Source: Larix sibirica (lineage: Eukaryota; Streptophyta; Pinopsida; Pinales; Pinaceae). From it: a stretch of 10,440 nt of DNA. The DNA lies in contig NWUY0300030140.1 in the NCBI GenBank assembly GCA_004151065.3, forward strand, positions 13,108-23,547, read 5' to 3'. Shown piece after piece: positions 1 to 8,100 of this stretch; the first letter of the stretch is position 1; each line of letters begins with the position of its first letter. The notes beneath the pieces were generated by a model that saw only the letters and a program-made list of their open reading frames with translations, was not told the DNA's origin and did not search any database. The translations under genes were made by a program, and so were the position numbers.

Positions 1-328
1 AAGAACATTTGATAATGGTTTTGCAATTGCTAAGAGAGCATACTTTGTATGCAAAGGTAATAAAATGTGATTTTTATAAAGATAAAATTCATTATTTGGG
101 TCACATTATTTCACGGGAAGGAATATAAATGGATCTAGAAAAGATTGAGGACATTATGAATTGGTCAACTCAAAGGAATGTGACAAATGTAAGATATTTT
201 ATGGGTCTTGCTGGTCATTGTAGAAGGTTCATCAAAGGATTCTCCAAGTTTACACACTCCATCACTTCTTTTCAAAACAAGGGAATACAATTTGAGTGGA
301 CACAGAAATGTGAAGAAAACTTCCAGCT
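1..328 (+). pseudogene. Ty3/gypsy pol, left fragment (RT C-terminus and connection region)
   Basis: This is part of the polyprotein of a Ty3/gypsy retrotransposon and runs off the left edge of the window. Read from base 3, it shows the family stretch after the RT active site: YLGHIIS.EGI near 90-125, then DLEKIEDIMNW, then FMGLAGHCRRFIKGFSK near 200-250, and W.QKCEENFQ ending at 326. These match the RT thumb/connection part that leads into RNase H. An in-frame TAA sits at 126-128, where the family has a residue between EGI and the next Asp-Pro/Leu, so the gene is broken. The reading frame stops being pol-like at 329, where an LTR terminus (TGTTGGA) begins. The continuation is found more than 9.7 kb away at 10058. 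The family assignment is firm; the clade within Ty3/gypsy is not decided. Confidence 0.88.
324..328. repeat. Putative target-site duplication, left side
   Basis: CAGCT directly precedes the TG terminus at 329, and CAGTC directly follows the CA terminus at 10057. Five bases is the usual duplication for LTR elements. Only the first three bases agree, so this is an eroded duplication or partly chance. Support comes from the pol reading frame: the CAG (Gln) codon is present on both sides, and pol alignment needs it only once. Confidence 0.5.
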
Positions 329-517
329 TGTTGGAAGGCTAGGATTTAACACAACAATCAAGTAAGAGAGTAATGCACACATAGAGCCATCAACACAAAA
401 TATGGGAAAAGGACATCCAAATCCAATGTTATTCATGTAATTGACATGTATTTATACATGATAGATATGGTTGGAGTGGTTGCGCCTACTCCAACTAATC
501 ATTCATTAGAGTTTATG
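329..517 (-). repeat. Left LTR (3' LTR of the minus-strand element), truncated
   Basis: This is the direct repeat of the start of the right LTR, sharing among others the run CCAATGTTATTCATGTAATT and the TATTTATACATG box region. Similarity ends at ...TTAGAGTTTATG (517), and the next base begins the LINE poly-T. In an intact copy, about 58 more bases ending CCCTCCAACA should follow on the far side of the LINE. I searched the window by eye and did not find them. Confidence 0.85.
449..456 (-). promoter_or_regulatory. TATA box in left LTR
   Basis: The same minus-strand TATAAATA as at 9933-9940, unchanged although the two LTR copies differ at roughly one position in eight. In this 3' LTR it would direct transcription leftward into the gypsy fragment, if it does anything. 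Confidence 0.45.
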
Positions 518-530
518 TTTTTTTTTTTTT
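518..530 (-). repeat. LINE poly(A) tail (13 nt)
   Basis: A run of 13 T on the + strand is the A tail of the minus-strand LINE and gives its 3' boundary. It lies exactly where the left LTR stops matching the right LTR, so it also marks the insertion point. Confidence 0.8.
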
Positions 531-785
531 GTAAATAAAAAACTATATTACTTCTTAAAATAGATACATATCTCTCTTTCAGAGTATCAGAGTCCCAGAT
601 TCAACCGCCAGTTCCAACATTACAATAGTACTAAAAAAACAGTCTATTCTAAACAAGATTCCAAAAGGGAGAAACAACCTATTCCAAATTCTGCTATAGA
701 CTAAAGAGGCAACTACGATAAAACTATTCAAACCAAGGAGAGGAAAATTGGGAACTATACTTCGCACATAACTAACCCCACAAAT
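531..785 (-). other. LINE 3' UTR
   Basis: This lies between the third ORF stop and the poly(A). It is AT-rich, ending TTTTTTATTTAC before the A run. A 62-codon open frame exists at 767-579, but it is hydrophobic and featureless and is not called. Confidence 0.6.
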
Positions 786-1439
786 TCAGATCGGAGTCTT
801 GGAATAGTCAGCCCCACTAGTGCCTTCCCTAGCAGTCAGCTTGATCTTTTCATCCAACTTCATCTCCTCACCTTCCTCTTGATTCAGAGCAACATTCTGT
901 CTCCTGCTGCTACTAGTGCCGCCTGTTCCCATGTTCTCCATGCCAGGATCATAGAACGAAATGCCCAGCTTAGACGCAATCAGGTCAATTTTTTTGTGCA
1001 TCAGACGACTGTCCACGTTATGGTCCTTCCAAGCCTGCACAGGTTCCTCGCCCCCCTGACTCTTAAAAGTGCCACTCATGGAAACGTGCGCCATTAGGTT
1101 CTTCATTACCCAATAGACAATTATCATCCTCTCATAAGTAGAGGCCCTTCCAGCCGTGGTACGATCAACAACCCACTCTTCCACTTCCTTCCAAATTCCC
1201 TCAATTGAAATTATTTGCACCTCTTCCCAAAGATGCTTCTCAACGGCATCAATTTCATCTCGAACTTCAAGAGGAATATGGTCCAAGAAGAAGGTGGTCG
1301 CGGTCTGGGCCTGAGATTGGACCCTTGTGACATGGCCCCCTCTACCCCCTTGTCCTTTCACCATATTTCCTTTTTCCTTCTTCCCATAAGGATCATAACC
1401 ATTACCAGAATCCAACATGATACGCCGTTTGGGATCCAT
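786..1439 (-). CDS. Unrecognised third ORF of the LINE, 217 aa, intact
   Basis: I do not recognise this protein. The frame starts at ATG 1439 (MDPKRRIMLDSGNGYD) in a good context (AGGATGG) and runs to TGA 788-786 with no stop. The N-terminal 45 residues are rich in Gly and Lys. A charged, probably helical middle follows (PLEVRDEIDAVEKHLWEEV, then EGIWKEVEEWVVDRT), and then TYERMIIVYWVMKNLMAHV. The C-terminal 50 residues are polar and acidic, with SSSRRQ and NQEEGEEMKLDEK. No Cys/His finger and no signal peptide is visible. The same frame is open upstream to ATG 1829 except for a TAG at 1514-1512, so an original start just after the ORF2 stop is possible. It lies between ORF2 and the poly(A), so it would be carried on the LINE transcript. 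Alternatives are captured host sequence or a chance open frame. Confidence 0.5.
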   Translation of the reverse strand: MDPKRRIMLDSGNGYDPYGKKEKGNMVKGQGGRGGHVTRVQSQAQTATTFFLDHIPLEVRDEIDAVEKHLWEEVQIISIEGIWKEVEEWVVDRTTAGRASTYERMIIVYWVMKNLMAHVSMSGTFKSQGGEEPVQAWKDHNVDSRLMHKKIDLIASKLGISFYDPGMENMGTGGTSSSRRQNVALNQEEGEEMKLDEKIKLTAREGTSGADYSKTPI

Positions 1440-1829
1440 CCTGAGTAATTTCAGAGGGAAACACACACAATCAGGCAGACGAACTAAATAAAGCCTATCT
1501 CTTACCAACTCCTAGGGATATTTTCCAGCCACAAAAGAAGAAAAAACATTAGAACAACGGGGAATGTGGATGGAAAAGCTCAGAAATTTGCACAAATTTA
1601 AAGCCGGGGACACCATGATAACTATAACCGGTCTTCTCCCTCCCTCTGTCATCCAGTACCCTCCAACTCCCGTTATCGTACTCCTCCCGGTTATTAACAT
1701 CATAAGGATCTTAATTGCCAGATATGGACATTGATGCGTATCCAGCCTCCCTTTCCGCACATGCTTAAACCCGTACCCTCTTGTACCCAACTTTGTACAC
1801 GAGCTAGTAAAATCTGTCTTATTTCGCAT
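1440..1829 (-). other. Possible 5' extension of the third ORF or intercistronic spacer
   Basis: ATG 1829 lies two bases after the ORF2 TAA. The frame from it is open for 105 codons to a TAG at 1514-1512 and is in phase with the 1439-786 frame. The encoded residues (GFKHVRKGRLDTHQC, ILMMLITGRSTITGVGGYW) resemble no family I know and look less protein-like than the part after 1439. It may be coding with one mutation, or plain spacer. Confidence 0.3.
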
Positions 1830-1989
1830 GATTACTCGTGGTGAGCTGACATCATCGCCGCGATCTCCATCAGCTGCCTGTTAACGTCCTGGATAGCCTA
1901 CCCATAGCCATCCACCTGTATGCTTTTCTCGTAATCTGATATAGCCAGGTGTCTATAGTTAGGTGCTCAATGCTCATTCATAAAGTCAT

Positions 1990-2425
1990 CCATATTACTG
2001 ATAGTGATGGCCCCACCCCTTTCCGCACCGAGGTTAGATAAGAGATCCGCAACGTTGTTCGCTTCCCGCCTTACATGGCTAAATGACAATGTATTATGAG
2101 TTGTCACAAAGTGACTTAGGTTGTCCAACTTGCTCGAGAGCCGCTAGCTGGTAGTGATTCGATCCACTGATTGGCCACTGGACAATTTCTTTGCCATCTG
2201 AACAATAATTTTGGAGTCCACAATGACCGGAAACCATCCTTCCTTGAACACAAGTTTGAGGCCCTGGATGAGGCCTTCCAATTCAGCAGAATTCTTAGTA
2301 TCATTGCCAAGATATCCATAATAAACTTTCAGAATAATCCCGACAACATTTCTGCAAACTCCCCCAAACCCCGCTGCTCCCGAATTTCCTCTGGAATCCC
2401 CATCGAAGTTGACTTTGAACACATT
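1990..2425 (-). other. ORF2 RNase H domain
   Basis: KVNFDGDSRGNSGAAGFGGV (catalytic Asp near 2404), NSAELEGLIQGL (Glu near 2284), VIVDSKIIV (Asp near 2218) and, after a TAG at 2143-2141, HVRREANNVADLLSNLG near 2080-2030 with the final Asp. All four catalytic positions are kept. The preceding WNVWKERNAHIF (near 2690-2655) is the usual linker from zf-RVT. This domain would remove the RNA from the RNA:DNA hybrid. It is typical of plant L1-type LINEs. Confidence 0.88.
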
Positions 2426-2799
2426 CGGTAGTGGAGGATACCAGAAGTTCGGACTAGATGGTCTACATATCTTGTCATTCCTTCGAAGCCCCTCCAGGCC
2501 ACACCTTTTCAAACCCCAACCAGTTGCAATGCGAGCTTCGTCCTTCGATAGGTCCTTGTCTGTTTCTCCCCACTGCATGCTTCTTATAGTCTCTTGAAGG
2601 ATGTGGTGCAGCTTCCGCCACACATCCTCTTCACTGTGCTTGTTATCCCAGAATATGTGTGCATTTCTCTCCTTCCAAACATTCCAAAGAACCATCCCAG
2701 GGAACATCTTCCATAACATTCCCATAATCGGATTTTCAAACGCCTTAACATTCCATTCCCGAAGAGATTAGTCAGGTTGGACATGCATTCGATCACTAC

Positions 2800-3095
2800 T
2801 CCAGAAGATCATGGTCCCTCTATCCCATAGAGAAGCAATATAGTGGCAGTCATCTAGAAGATGAGCCATATTTTATTCATTATTGAGGCATAAGGGGCAT
2901 TGGGAGGGCCATGAATCCCCTATTTTCTAATATTTTCTCCCGTTAAAATCCTTCGCCTTACAACCAGTTAGCAAAAGATGGCCGTCTTTGGCCAAGGATT
3001 CATTTCCCAGATCTTCTTCCATAATGTTTCCCCTTCTTCCTCCCTACAGGTACGTATGTCATAGGCTTCTTTAATACTAAAAGTACCTTTCTGCT
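2800..3095 (-). other. ORF2 zinc-binding domain (zf-RVT)
   Basis: FSIKEAYDIRT (near 3085), ETLWKKIWEMNPWPKTAIF, RRRILTGENIRK, then CPLC at 2899-2888 and HLLDDCHYIASLWD near 2865-2820. All four presumed zinc ligands (Cys, Cys, His, Cys) remain. The reading frame shifts between GIHG and CPLC (near 2905). TAA stops at 2970-2968 and 2875-2873, and a TAG at 2922-2920, interrupt it. Confidence 0.82.
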
Positions 3096-3989
3096 TGTAA
3101 CGCCACCTCAACTTATCTGGTCCCATTTTGATGTGGATGAATCTCTCCTAGAGAATGTCTGCAAAGGGGCGTAGATACTCATCATTTTTCAGTCCTTCCC
3201 ACCAATGTTGACCCAACCATTTCTTATGCCCATCCGAGGGAAGCTCTTCCCAGTAGTGACACACTTTGAATTTTCCTTCTTCCAACCCTCTGGACCTGAT
3301 GTTCTGCCACCTAGGATCAACCCCTAATTTTGGGAGTTGATTCCAAGAGTCATCCCCAAAATTTGCTAGTTCACCATCACATATCTCCCAAAATCTATGA
3401 TCCTGAACTAGCTTTCGTCCTGACTGGGATTTCATCCAAATATGAGATCCCATCCTCTTGTTATATCTGATCAGCTGACCAATTGGTCTATCCCTGGCAT
3501 ATTTCACATGCCACAATTTTTCCCAAGGTTCCATCCTGTAATTGAACTATCTCCACCAAATTTTAGAGCCTTGAATTTCACTCATAACCTTTGGATCCCT
3601 AATTCCCAAACCCCCTTTGTCCTTTGGGCGGCAGATGTTTTCCCAACCAACCAGCGCAAATTTGTTCTTCTCCTCCCTACCACCCCAAAGAAAATTTCTC
3701 TGGATACCCCAAATTTTCTTAATCACAGCTTTTGGTGTAGAGAGCATAGAGAATAGATAGACCAACATGGCTTGGAGAAAAACTTTGACCAGGATCAACA
3801 GACTGGGAAGATTTAGGGTTCGGAGAGTCCAACTTTCCAGTATACTCCTCAATCTGTCAATAAGGTCATGCCAAGAAATACTCCGGAGCATGCCATCCGT
3901 GAGAGGGCCACCCATGTACTTAGAAGGAAGATAGCCTTTGGAAAAACCTAGGATCCAGAGAATATTTCTCTGGGTGGGGCTGGTAGTAT

Positions 3990-4860
3990 TGAAGAAAAAA
4001 ACCTGCAATTTATCAGAATTAACTTCAAGCCTTGAAGCCTTTGCAAAAAGCGTTAAACTTTTCTTAAAGTCTCGAGCCTTTTGGACTGAAGGGTTCCCCA
4101 ATAACATTGTGTGATCCACGAATTATTTATGCATTTTTTTATCCAATTCCTCATGGATATTTAACCCACGAATCTCTCCTCCTATGGATTGATCTTGAAG
4201 GAGCCTGCTCAGCCCTTCTGCCATTAAAATGAAGAGAAAGGGGGACAGGGGATCCCCTTTTCTAATTCCCAGGGATGGCTGCAGAAGCCTAGTCGGTGAT
4301 CCATTCAATAAAATAGAAGAGAAGGGAGTGTATACTAGGTTCATTATCCAATCAACCCATTCCCTGCCAAAGCCAAAGGCTTCCAAATTACTCCACATAT
4401 ATTGGCAACTTAGTTTATCATATGCTTTAGCTATATCTAATTTTACCAACATACTTGGTTTCTTGGTAACTTTCAGAGAGTGAATAGTTTCTTGAACCAG
4501 AATGATCCCATCCAAGATTTTCCTACCTTCGACGAACCCTAATTGCTCCGAGCTAATCAAACTGGGGAGAAGCAGTTTTACCCTATTTTCTATCACTTTA
4601 GAAATGATTTTGTATATAAAATTACATAGGGATATGGGTTTGAGCTTGTTGGGGGTGTCATCTCCTTCCCCTCTCAGGATAAGGGTTAAGAAGGTAGCAT
4701 TAAAATCCCTTAATACCCCACGATTGCTGCAGGATTCTTCCACAATTTCCAGAACCTCCCGCTTGATCATATCCCAAAAGAAATGGAAGAAGTTTGTTGT
4801 GAAACCATCTGGTCCAGGAGCTTTCCCTAAGGCCATCTGGTTTACAACCTCCTCAATCTC
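3990..4860 (-). other. ORF2 reverse transcriptase domain
   Basis: RT landmarks: LGKAPGPDGF near 4824-4804, KPISLCNFIYKIISK, SSEQLGFVEGRKILDGI, KLDIAKAYDKL near 4443-4410 (motif A, catalytic Asp kept) and GIRKGDPLSPFLF near 4269-4230. The active-site loop at 4122-4111, normally F(V/A)DD, reads FVDH, and a TAA stands directly before it (4125-4123). The second catalytic Asp is CAC (His). Downstream SKYMGGPL (near 3915) and the WSLR/LNLPSLL.LVK stretch are typical of the thumb. The enzyme is dead. Confidence 0.88.
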
Positions 4861-5519
4861 CTGAATGGAGATTGGTTTACCCAGCATCTCATTGTGCTCT
4901 CTGGTGACTAACCTGGGAATAATTCTAGTTATCTTGGTGATTTCTTGGCTTCTATTCCTGCGATCCTGCGTCAATATTTCCTTAAAGTACTGTACCAACT
5001 TTTCTTTGATTTCTCCTCTAGATTTAACTTAACTTCCATCATTTTTCCAAAGTTTATAAATCTTTGACCTATGTTGATTTTGGATGACAGTGTTATGAAA
5101 TAATTTGGTGTTCTTTTCCCCTTCTTGAAGCCATTGGTTCCTTGATTTTTGCTTCCAGATCGAAGATATCCTCTTGTCTTTCCCTCGCCTTTAGCTGATT
5201 CAGCAGGTTTATCTCTTTCTCTCTTAGTTCCTCATCCCATCCTTCCTCCATTCATTTCCTCTGGATATGCTCAATATCCTCCATCAATTTTTTCTTGTTC
5301 TGAAATATATTCCCAAAATATTGCCTATTCCACTTGCGAATCTTGACTTTGAGAGCCTTTAGTTTTTGCTGGAATTGATACATTCCAGTCCCCTTAGGGG
5401 GAACCAGTTCTTGCCACCATTGACCAACAAGATATTTAAAGTCTTTATGCTATAACCAAAATTGTTCAAAATGAAACGGCCTATTTAAGATGGCGTTTGA
5501 CCCATCCCAATGAAGGCTT

Positions 5520-6211
5520 ATGGGCTAGTGGTTAGACCCAGCAGCCGAAAGGACACTGGAATTTATCTCTCCTGTGTCTCTGGAAATGTCCTCTGTAACC
5601 ATAAATATGTCAATTCTAGAAGACACAAGGTGAGTACCGCCACGTATGTTGTTCCAAGTGTACCACCCATCCCCTGTCGTGATATCTATAAAAGGACTAT
5701 GGACTATAAAATCTTTGAAGGTTTCTTGGAATCTGTCCAAAGCCCGCCTTCCCCCCTTTTTTTCATTGAGAGAGGTTATCAAATTGAAGTCTCCCCCAAT
5801 TATCCATGATCTTACACCTACTTGATCCTTCATCCATTTCATAAAATTTAGAAAGGCTTGTTTCTGAGGAAAGGCACTTGGGCCATAGACATTCACCAAG
5901 GTACCTTTTGCCCTTGTTTCAAGGACAGTGAAGTTGGTGATCACATAGAAGAGATTGGCCCCCCAATACGATAGGCATATGGAGTTTGTTTTCCATAGAA
6001 TGACCAAACCACCTGCCATTCCAGAAGAATATGTCGCCATTACCTTACTTCCCGTCCATATCTTTTGGCCCAAATTTTCCATTACCTCAGATTTGCACTT
6101 TGTTTGCTGCAGAAAGAGAACATCTGGCTTTTCCTGTTTGACCTTCCTTGATAAGGTATTTATTTTCTTGGGATGGTTACATCCCCGAATGTTCCATGAT
6201 ACAATCTTCAT
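5520..6211 (-). other. ORF2 endonuclease domain (APE/EEP fold)
   Basis: The motifs in order are MKIVSWNIRG (catalytic Asn region), PDVLFLQQTKCKSE, VNVYGP, WIIGGDFNLI (catalytic Asp-Phe-Asn), YTWNN, SSRIDIFMV and AAGSNH. In the second motif the family has FLQETK; the metal-binding Glu is CAA (Gln) here. The last motif is SDH in the family and SNH here, then a stop. Two residues needed for catalysis are therefore gone, which would abolish nicking even if the stops were not there. Confidence 0.85.
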
Positions 6212-7543
6212 TGGGTAACCCTATTTACCTCAGATAATTCCACCACTATCATCAGGTACTGTCCTGATTCTATAAGTTTAACTCCTATCTTGACTATCCT
6301 TTGCTTGTTCATCTTTCTGCCTCTTTTTAAATCATCCTCTGTGGATTTGATTTTACAACCTTTCTGTGGCCATTGCAATCCCCAATTGTTGGTGAGATTT
6401 TGTTTTGATAATTGCTTCTTGGAGTAGTTCCAGCTGTCGCCTAGAGACATACCCCTTCCCCCTCTTATCACATTCCTTCTCGATCTCATCCAGATCTAAC
6501 TCTCCCAGTTCCATGTCGTCCGCTCTGTCCTCCTCCATTGTCTCAATATGATCCTCTTTCTCTTTTCTATGACCTAATTTTCCTTCAGTACCCTCCACTT
6601 GCTTCGCCCGAGGATCTGCCCTGTTCCTCCCAGCCTCTTCTTCCTCTCCTTTTTCCTCCACGATCTGAAAAGGGTTGTTGCTGGTAACCCCTTTCCTTGA
6701 TTCTCCTTCACTACCTGCTACTGCACCCCCATTCTATTCTTTTTTTTACTCCGGACTGGAACAAACCCTTCCCTGTCCTTCTCACCCCCTTGGGTTTGCT
6801 TGATTGTGGGTGGAGAATGGATTAACTGCGGGAAGTTCCGACCAAAGTGTCCATACTCATGACACTGTCTGTATCTAAACAGAAGCTGCTCATAGTCGAT
6901 CGGCTGCACCCACTCTTCGTCATCCCGATTCAGGCTAATGGATTCCGGAAGTTCTTTCGATAGATCCATATAAACACATATACGAGCAAAAGCAATATAC
7001 CTCTGTTTTTTTTTCTTCTCCACCACTTTAACAAATTCCCCAATCATGTTACCAATATCTTGCAGAATTTCCAAGTCCCAATATTTGCACAGGAGGGAGA
7101 ACAACCAGATCCAAACCGGGTCAACCTTCATATCCTCCATTTCCGGATTGAACCTTTCTTTCCATGGTCGGAGATAAAGTCTCGCTGAAAAGAAAAAATA
7201 GGGCCCTCTGTCCAGAACCCTATCTCGATCTTCCAGGTTAAAGAAGATAATAGTAAAGAAACCCTTGGAGCCCAAATGGAGATCATAGTGCCCTTTAGGG
7301 TTCCACTTACTCTTGATCCATCGAACTAGATCTCTCTTGTGGCCAAACCCCAACAAATTTTCCGATGAGTTCTTTTTCTTTCCATAGTTCTACCTTCTCT
7401 CTGATCTTATCAGATCTTTTCTGAATGGCAGGAATAGTTCAGGTTTTCGGGAGACATCCACCCAGTCCCATCCTTCTAGTATCTCCTTTAACGGTCCCAC
7501 TTTCCTCCCTCATATCCTCTCCACCGTCTATACCCCCAGACAT
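6208..7543 (-). pseudogene. LINE ORF1: DUF4283 / zinc-knuckle RNA-binding protein, broken
   Basis: In plant LINEs this protein is thought to bind the element RNA in the retrotransposition particle. The frame starts at ATG 7543 (MSGGIDGGEDMREESGT). An in-frame ATG at 7577 in another frame is an alternative start. A TGA lies at 7441-7439. The DUF4283 domain covers about 7375-6960, with LIGKFVG.W at its start, WNPKGHYDLHLGSKGFF, and PVWIWLFSL. A CCHC-type knuckle follows near 6880-6840 but reads YRQCHEYGHFGRNFP, so the first and last Cys are replaced by Tyr and Phe. Frameshifts occur near 7335, at the A8 run 6747-6740, and near 6370. The C-terminal part is acidic (LDLDEIEKEC, near 6515) and contains GKGYVSRRQLELLQEAI, a stretch I recognise from plant ORF1 proteins. 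The last part, KRGRKMNKQRI to NRVTQ, ends at TGA 6210-6208, overlapping the ORF2 start. Confidence 0.85.
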
Positions 7544-7870
7544 AAGAAATTTGGGCTACGTCGTCTCCATGTGCCATAGTGGGGGAATATGCCCCCCCCT
7601 CCCCGAACCACTCTTGCTGAAGACCCCAGACAACTTGCAGCTTGTTACTCTTTATCCTTTGTCTTCAATTTGGTAGCAGTATGTCAAAGTATCACCCTCT
7701 CTCTAAGGTGGTCGACTACCCTTTCCTCTAGTAGGTCTTTTAGTTAAATCCTAGCATCCTTTCTCATCTGGTCGGATTTCCCTCGACTCAGGCATATGCC
7801 TTTTGGATCTTCAATTTTCTATACCATCTCTTTGCTTTCTAGCTTCCAAGGTGACAACCCAGGGACTACT
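7544..7870 (-). other. Upstream leader of the LINE and unresolved boundary, no gene
   Basis: Read on the minus strand, the part near ORF1 is G-rich: a G8 run (7599-7592) and GGGGAGG precede a short hairpin (CCCCC at 7585-7581 pairs with it). An ATG at 7577 opens a short frame (MAHGDDVAQISYVWG) which may be a displaced ORF1 N-terminus or an upstream ORF. Beyond about 7640 the sequence is ordinary and no LINE feature, LTR remainder or target duplication was recognised. Confidence 0.4.
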
Positions 7871-7891
7871 TTTGCAATTCTCCACTGGGGG
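7871..7891 (+). promoter_or_regulatory. Possible primer binding site, tRNA-Arg type
   Basis: The + strand reads TTTGCAATTCTCCACTGGGG. Plant Tat/Ogre-type gypsy elements have a site close to TGGCGACTCCACTGGGGA, as I recall it. The 11-base core CTCCACTGGGG (7880-7890) is identical; the first part is altered. If real, it belongs to a + strand element different from the minus-strand LTR element. The sequence after it (CTTAATTAGTTCAATTGTTCTC) resembles the AT-rich leaders of such elements, but no matching LTR was found. Chance similarity is quite possible. Confidence 0.25.
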
Positions 7892-8080
7892 CTTAATTAG
7901 TTCAATTGTTCTCATGTCATCATGTTGTCATTAAGCTCTTTTTGTGCATTTTTATGATGTTTTTTTCTTGAATTCCATCTTTGTCTGTTGAGGGTTGATA
8001 ATGCCTAGATTTTTAAAAAATATTTATACTCGTTGTGCGTGATCTTGTGATTAATTTGTTGGCCGTGGTCGATTGCTTTG

Positions 8081-8100
8081 GACTTGAATTGACTTGAATT
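8081..8100. repeat. 10-bp perfect tandem duplication
   Basis: GACTTGAATT occurs twice head to tail. It is a minor local duplication inside the AT-rich interior. Confidence 0.9.

Larger units (their letters stand above)
1832..6211 (-). pseudogene. LINE ORF2: endonuclease-RT-zf-RVT-RNase H polyprotein, broken
   Basis: This protein nicks the target and copies the LINE RNA there. It begins at ATG 6211 (MKIVSWNIRG, the classic endonuclease start) and ends at TAA 1834-1832, about 1460 codons. Stops, each located by translation: 5527-5525, 5452-5450, 5254-5252, 5031-5029, 4125-4123, 3549-3547, 3150-3148, 2970-2968, 2922-2920, 2875-2873, 2770-2768, 2143-2141, 1969-1967 and 1900-1898. Frameshifts lie near 5160 and near 2905. 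Several stops stand where the family has Trp, Gln or Arg, for example TAA in IFC.LVV, as expected for C to T decay. The last part, after RNase H, reads NMDDFMNEH, then DYEKSIQVDGYG, then AIQDVNRQLMEIAAMMSAHHE; it is a C-terminal tail with no domain I know. Domain details are listed separately. Confidence 0.9.
518..7640 (-). mobile_element. LINE retrotransposon of the plant L1-like group, decayed, three frames
   Basis: The 3' end is the poly(A) at 530-518. On the minus strand, in order, come a leader, ORF1 (DUF4283 and zinc knuckle), ORF2 (endonuclease, RT, zf-RVT, RNase H), a third frame, and a 3' UTR. This order and the C-terminal RNase H are typical of plant L1-type LINEs. The 5' boundary is uncertain: coding similarity stops at about 7543-7577, and no repeat of the left flank was found that would mark it. 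Stops, frameshifts and altered catalytic residues throughout show that the copy is inactive. It is inserted in the left LTR of the surrounding element. Confidence 0.88.

Noticed and set aside
579-767. 62-codon minus-strand frame in the LINE 3' UTR
   Set aside because: It is hydrophobic and low in complexity, lies after the third ORF, has no recognisable motif, and is of a length expected by chance.
879-1448. Plus-strand frames (879-1097, 1215-1448)
   Set aside because: They are opposite-strand readings of the third LINE frame, shorter and less protein-like than it.
2171-2597. Plus-strand frames opposite ORF2 RNase H
   Set aside because: The minus strand carries clear RNase H motifs here, so these are shadows.
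3442-5346. Plus-strand frames opposite the RT region (3442-3756, 4229-4864, 5149-5346)
   Set aside because: They are complementary to the RT and linker coding sequence on the minus strand and have no domain of their own.
7425-7676. 83-codon plus-strand frame, Pro/Ser-rich
   Set aside because: It lies opposite the ORF1 N-terminus and G-rich leader; its composition is explained by the C-rich strand.
7693-7703. Purine run AGAGAGAGGG then TG on the minus strand, resembling a polypurine tract and LTR start
   Set aside because: The sequence after TG (ATACTTTGACA) does not match the LTR start TGTTGGAGGG, so it does not mark this element.
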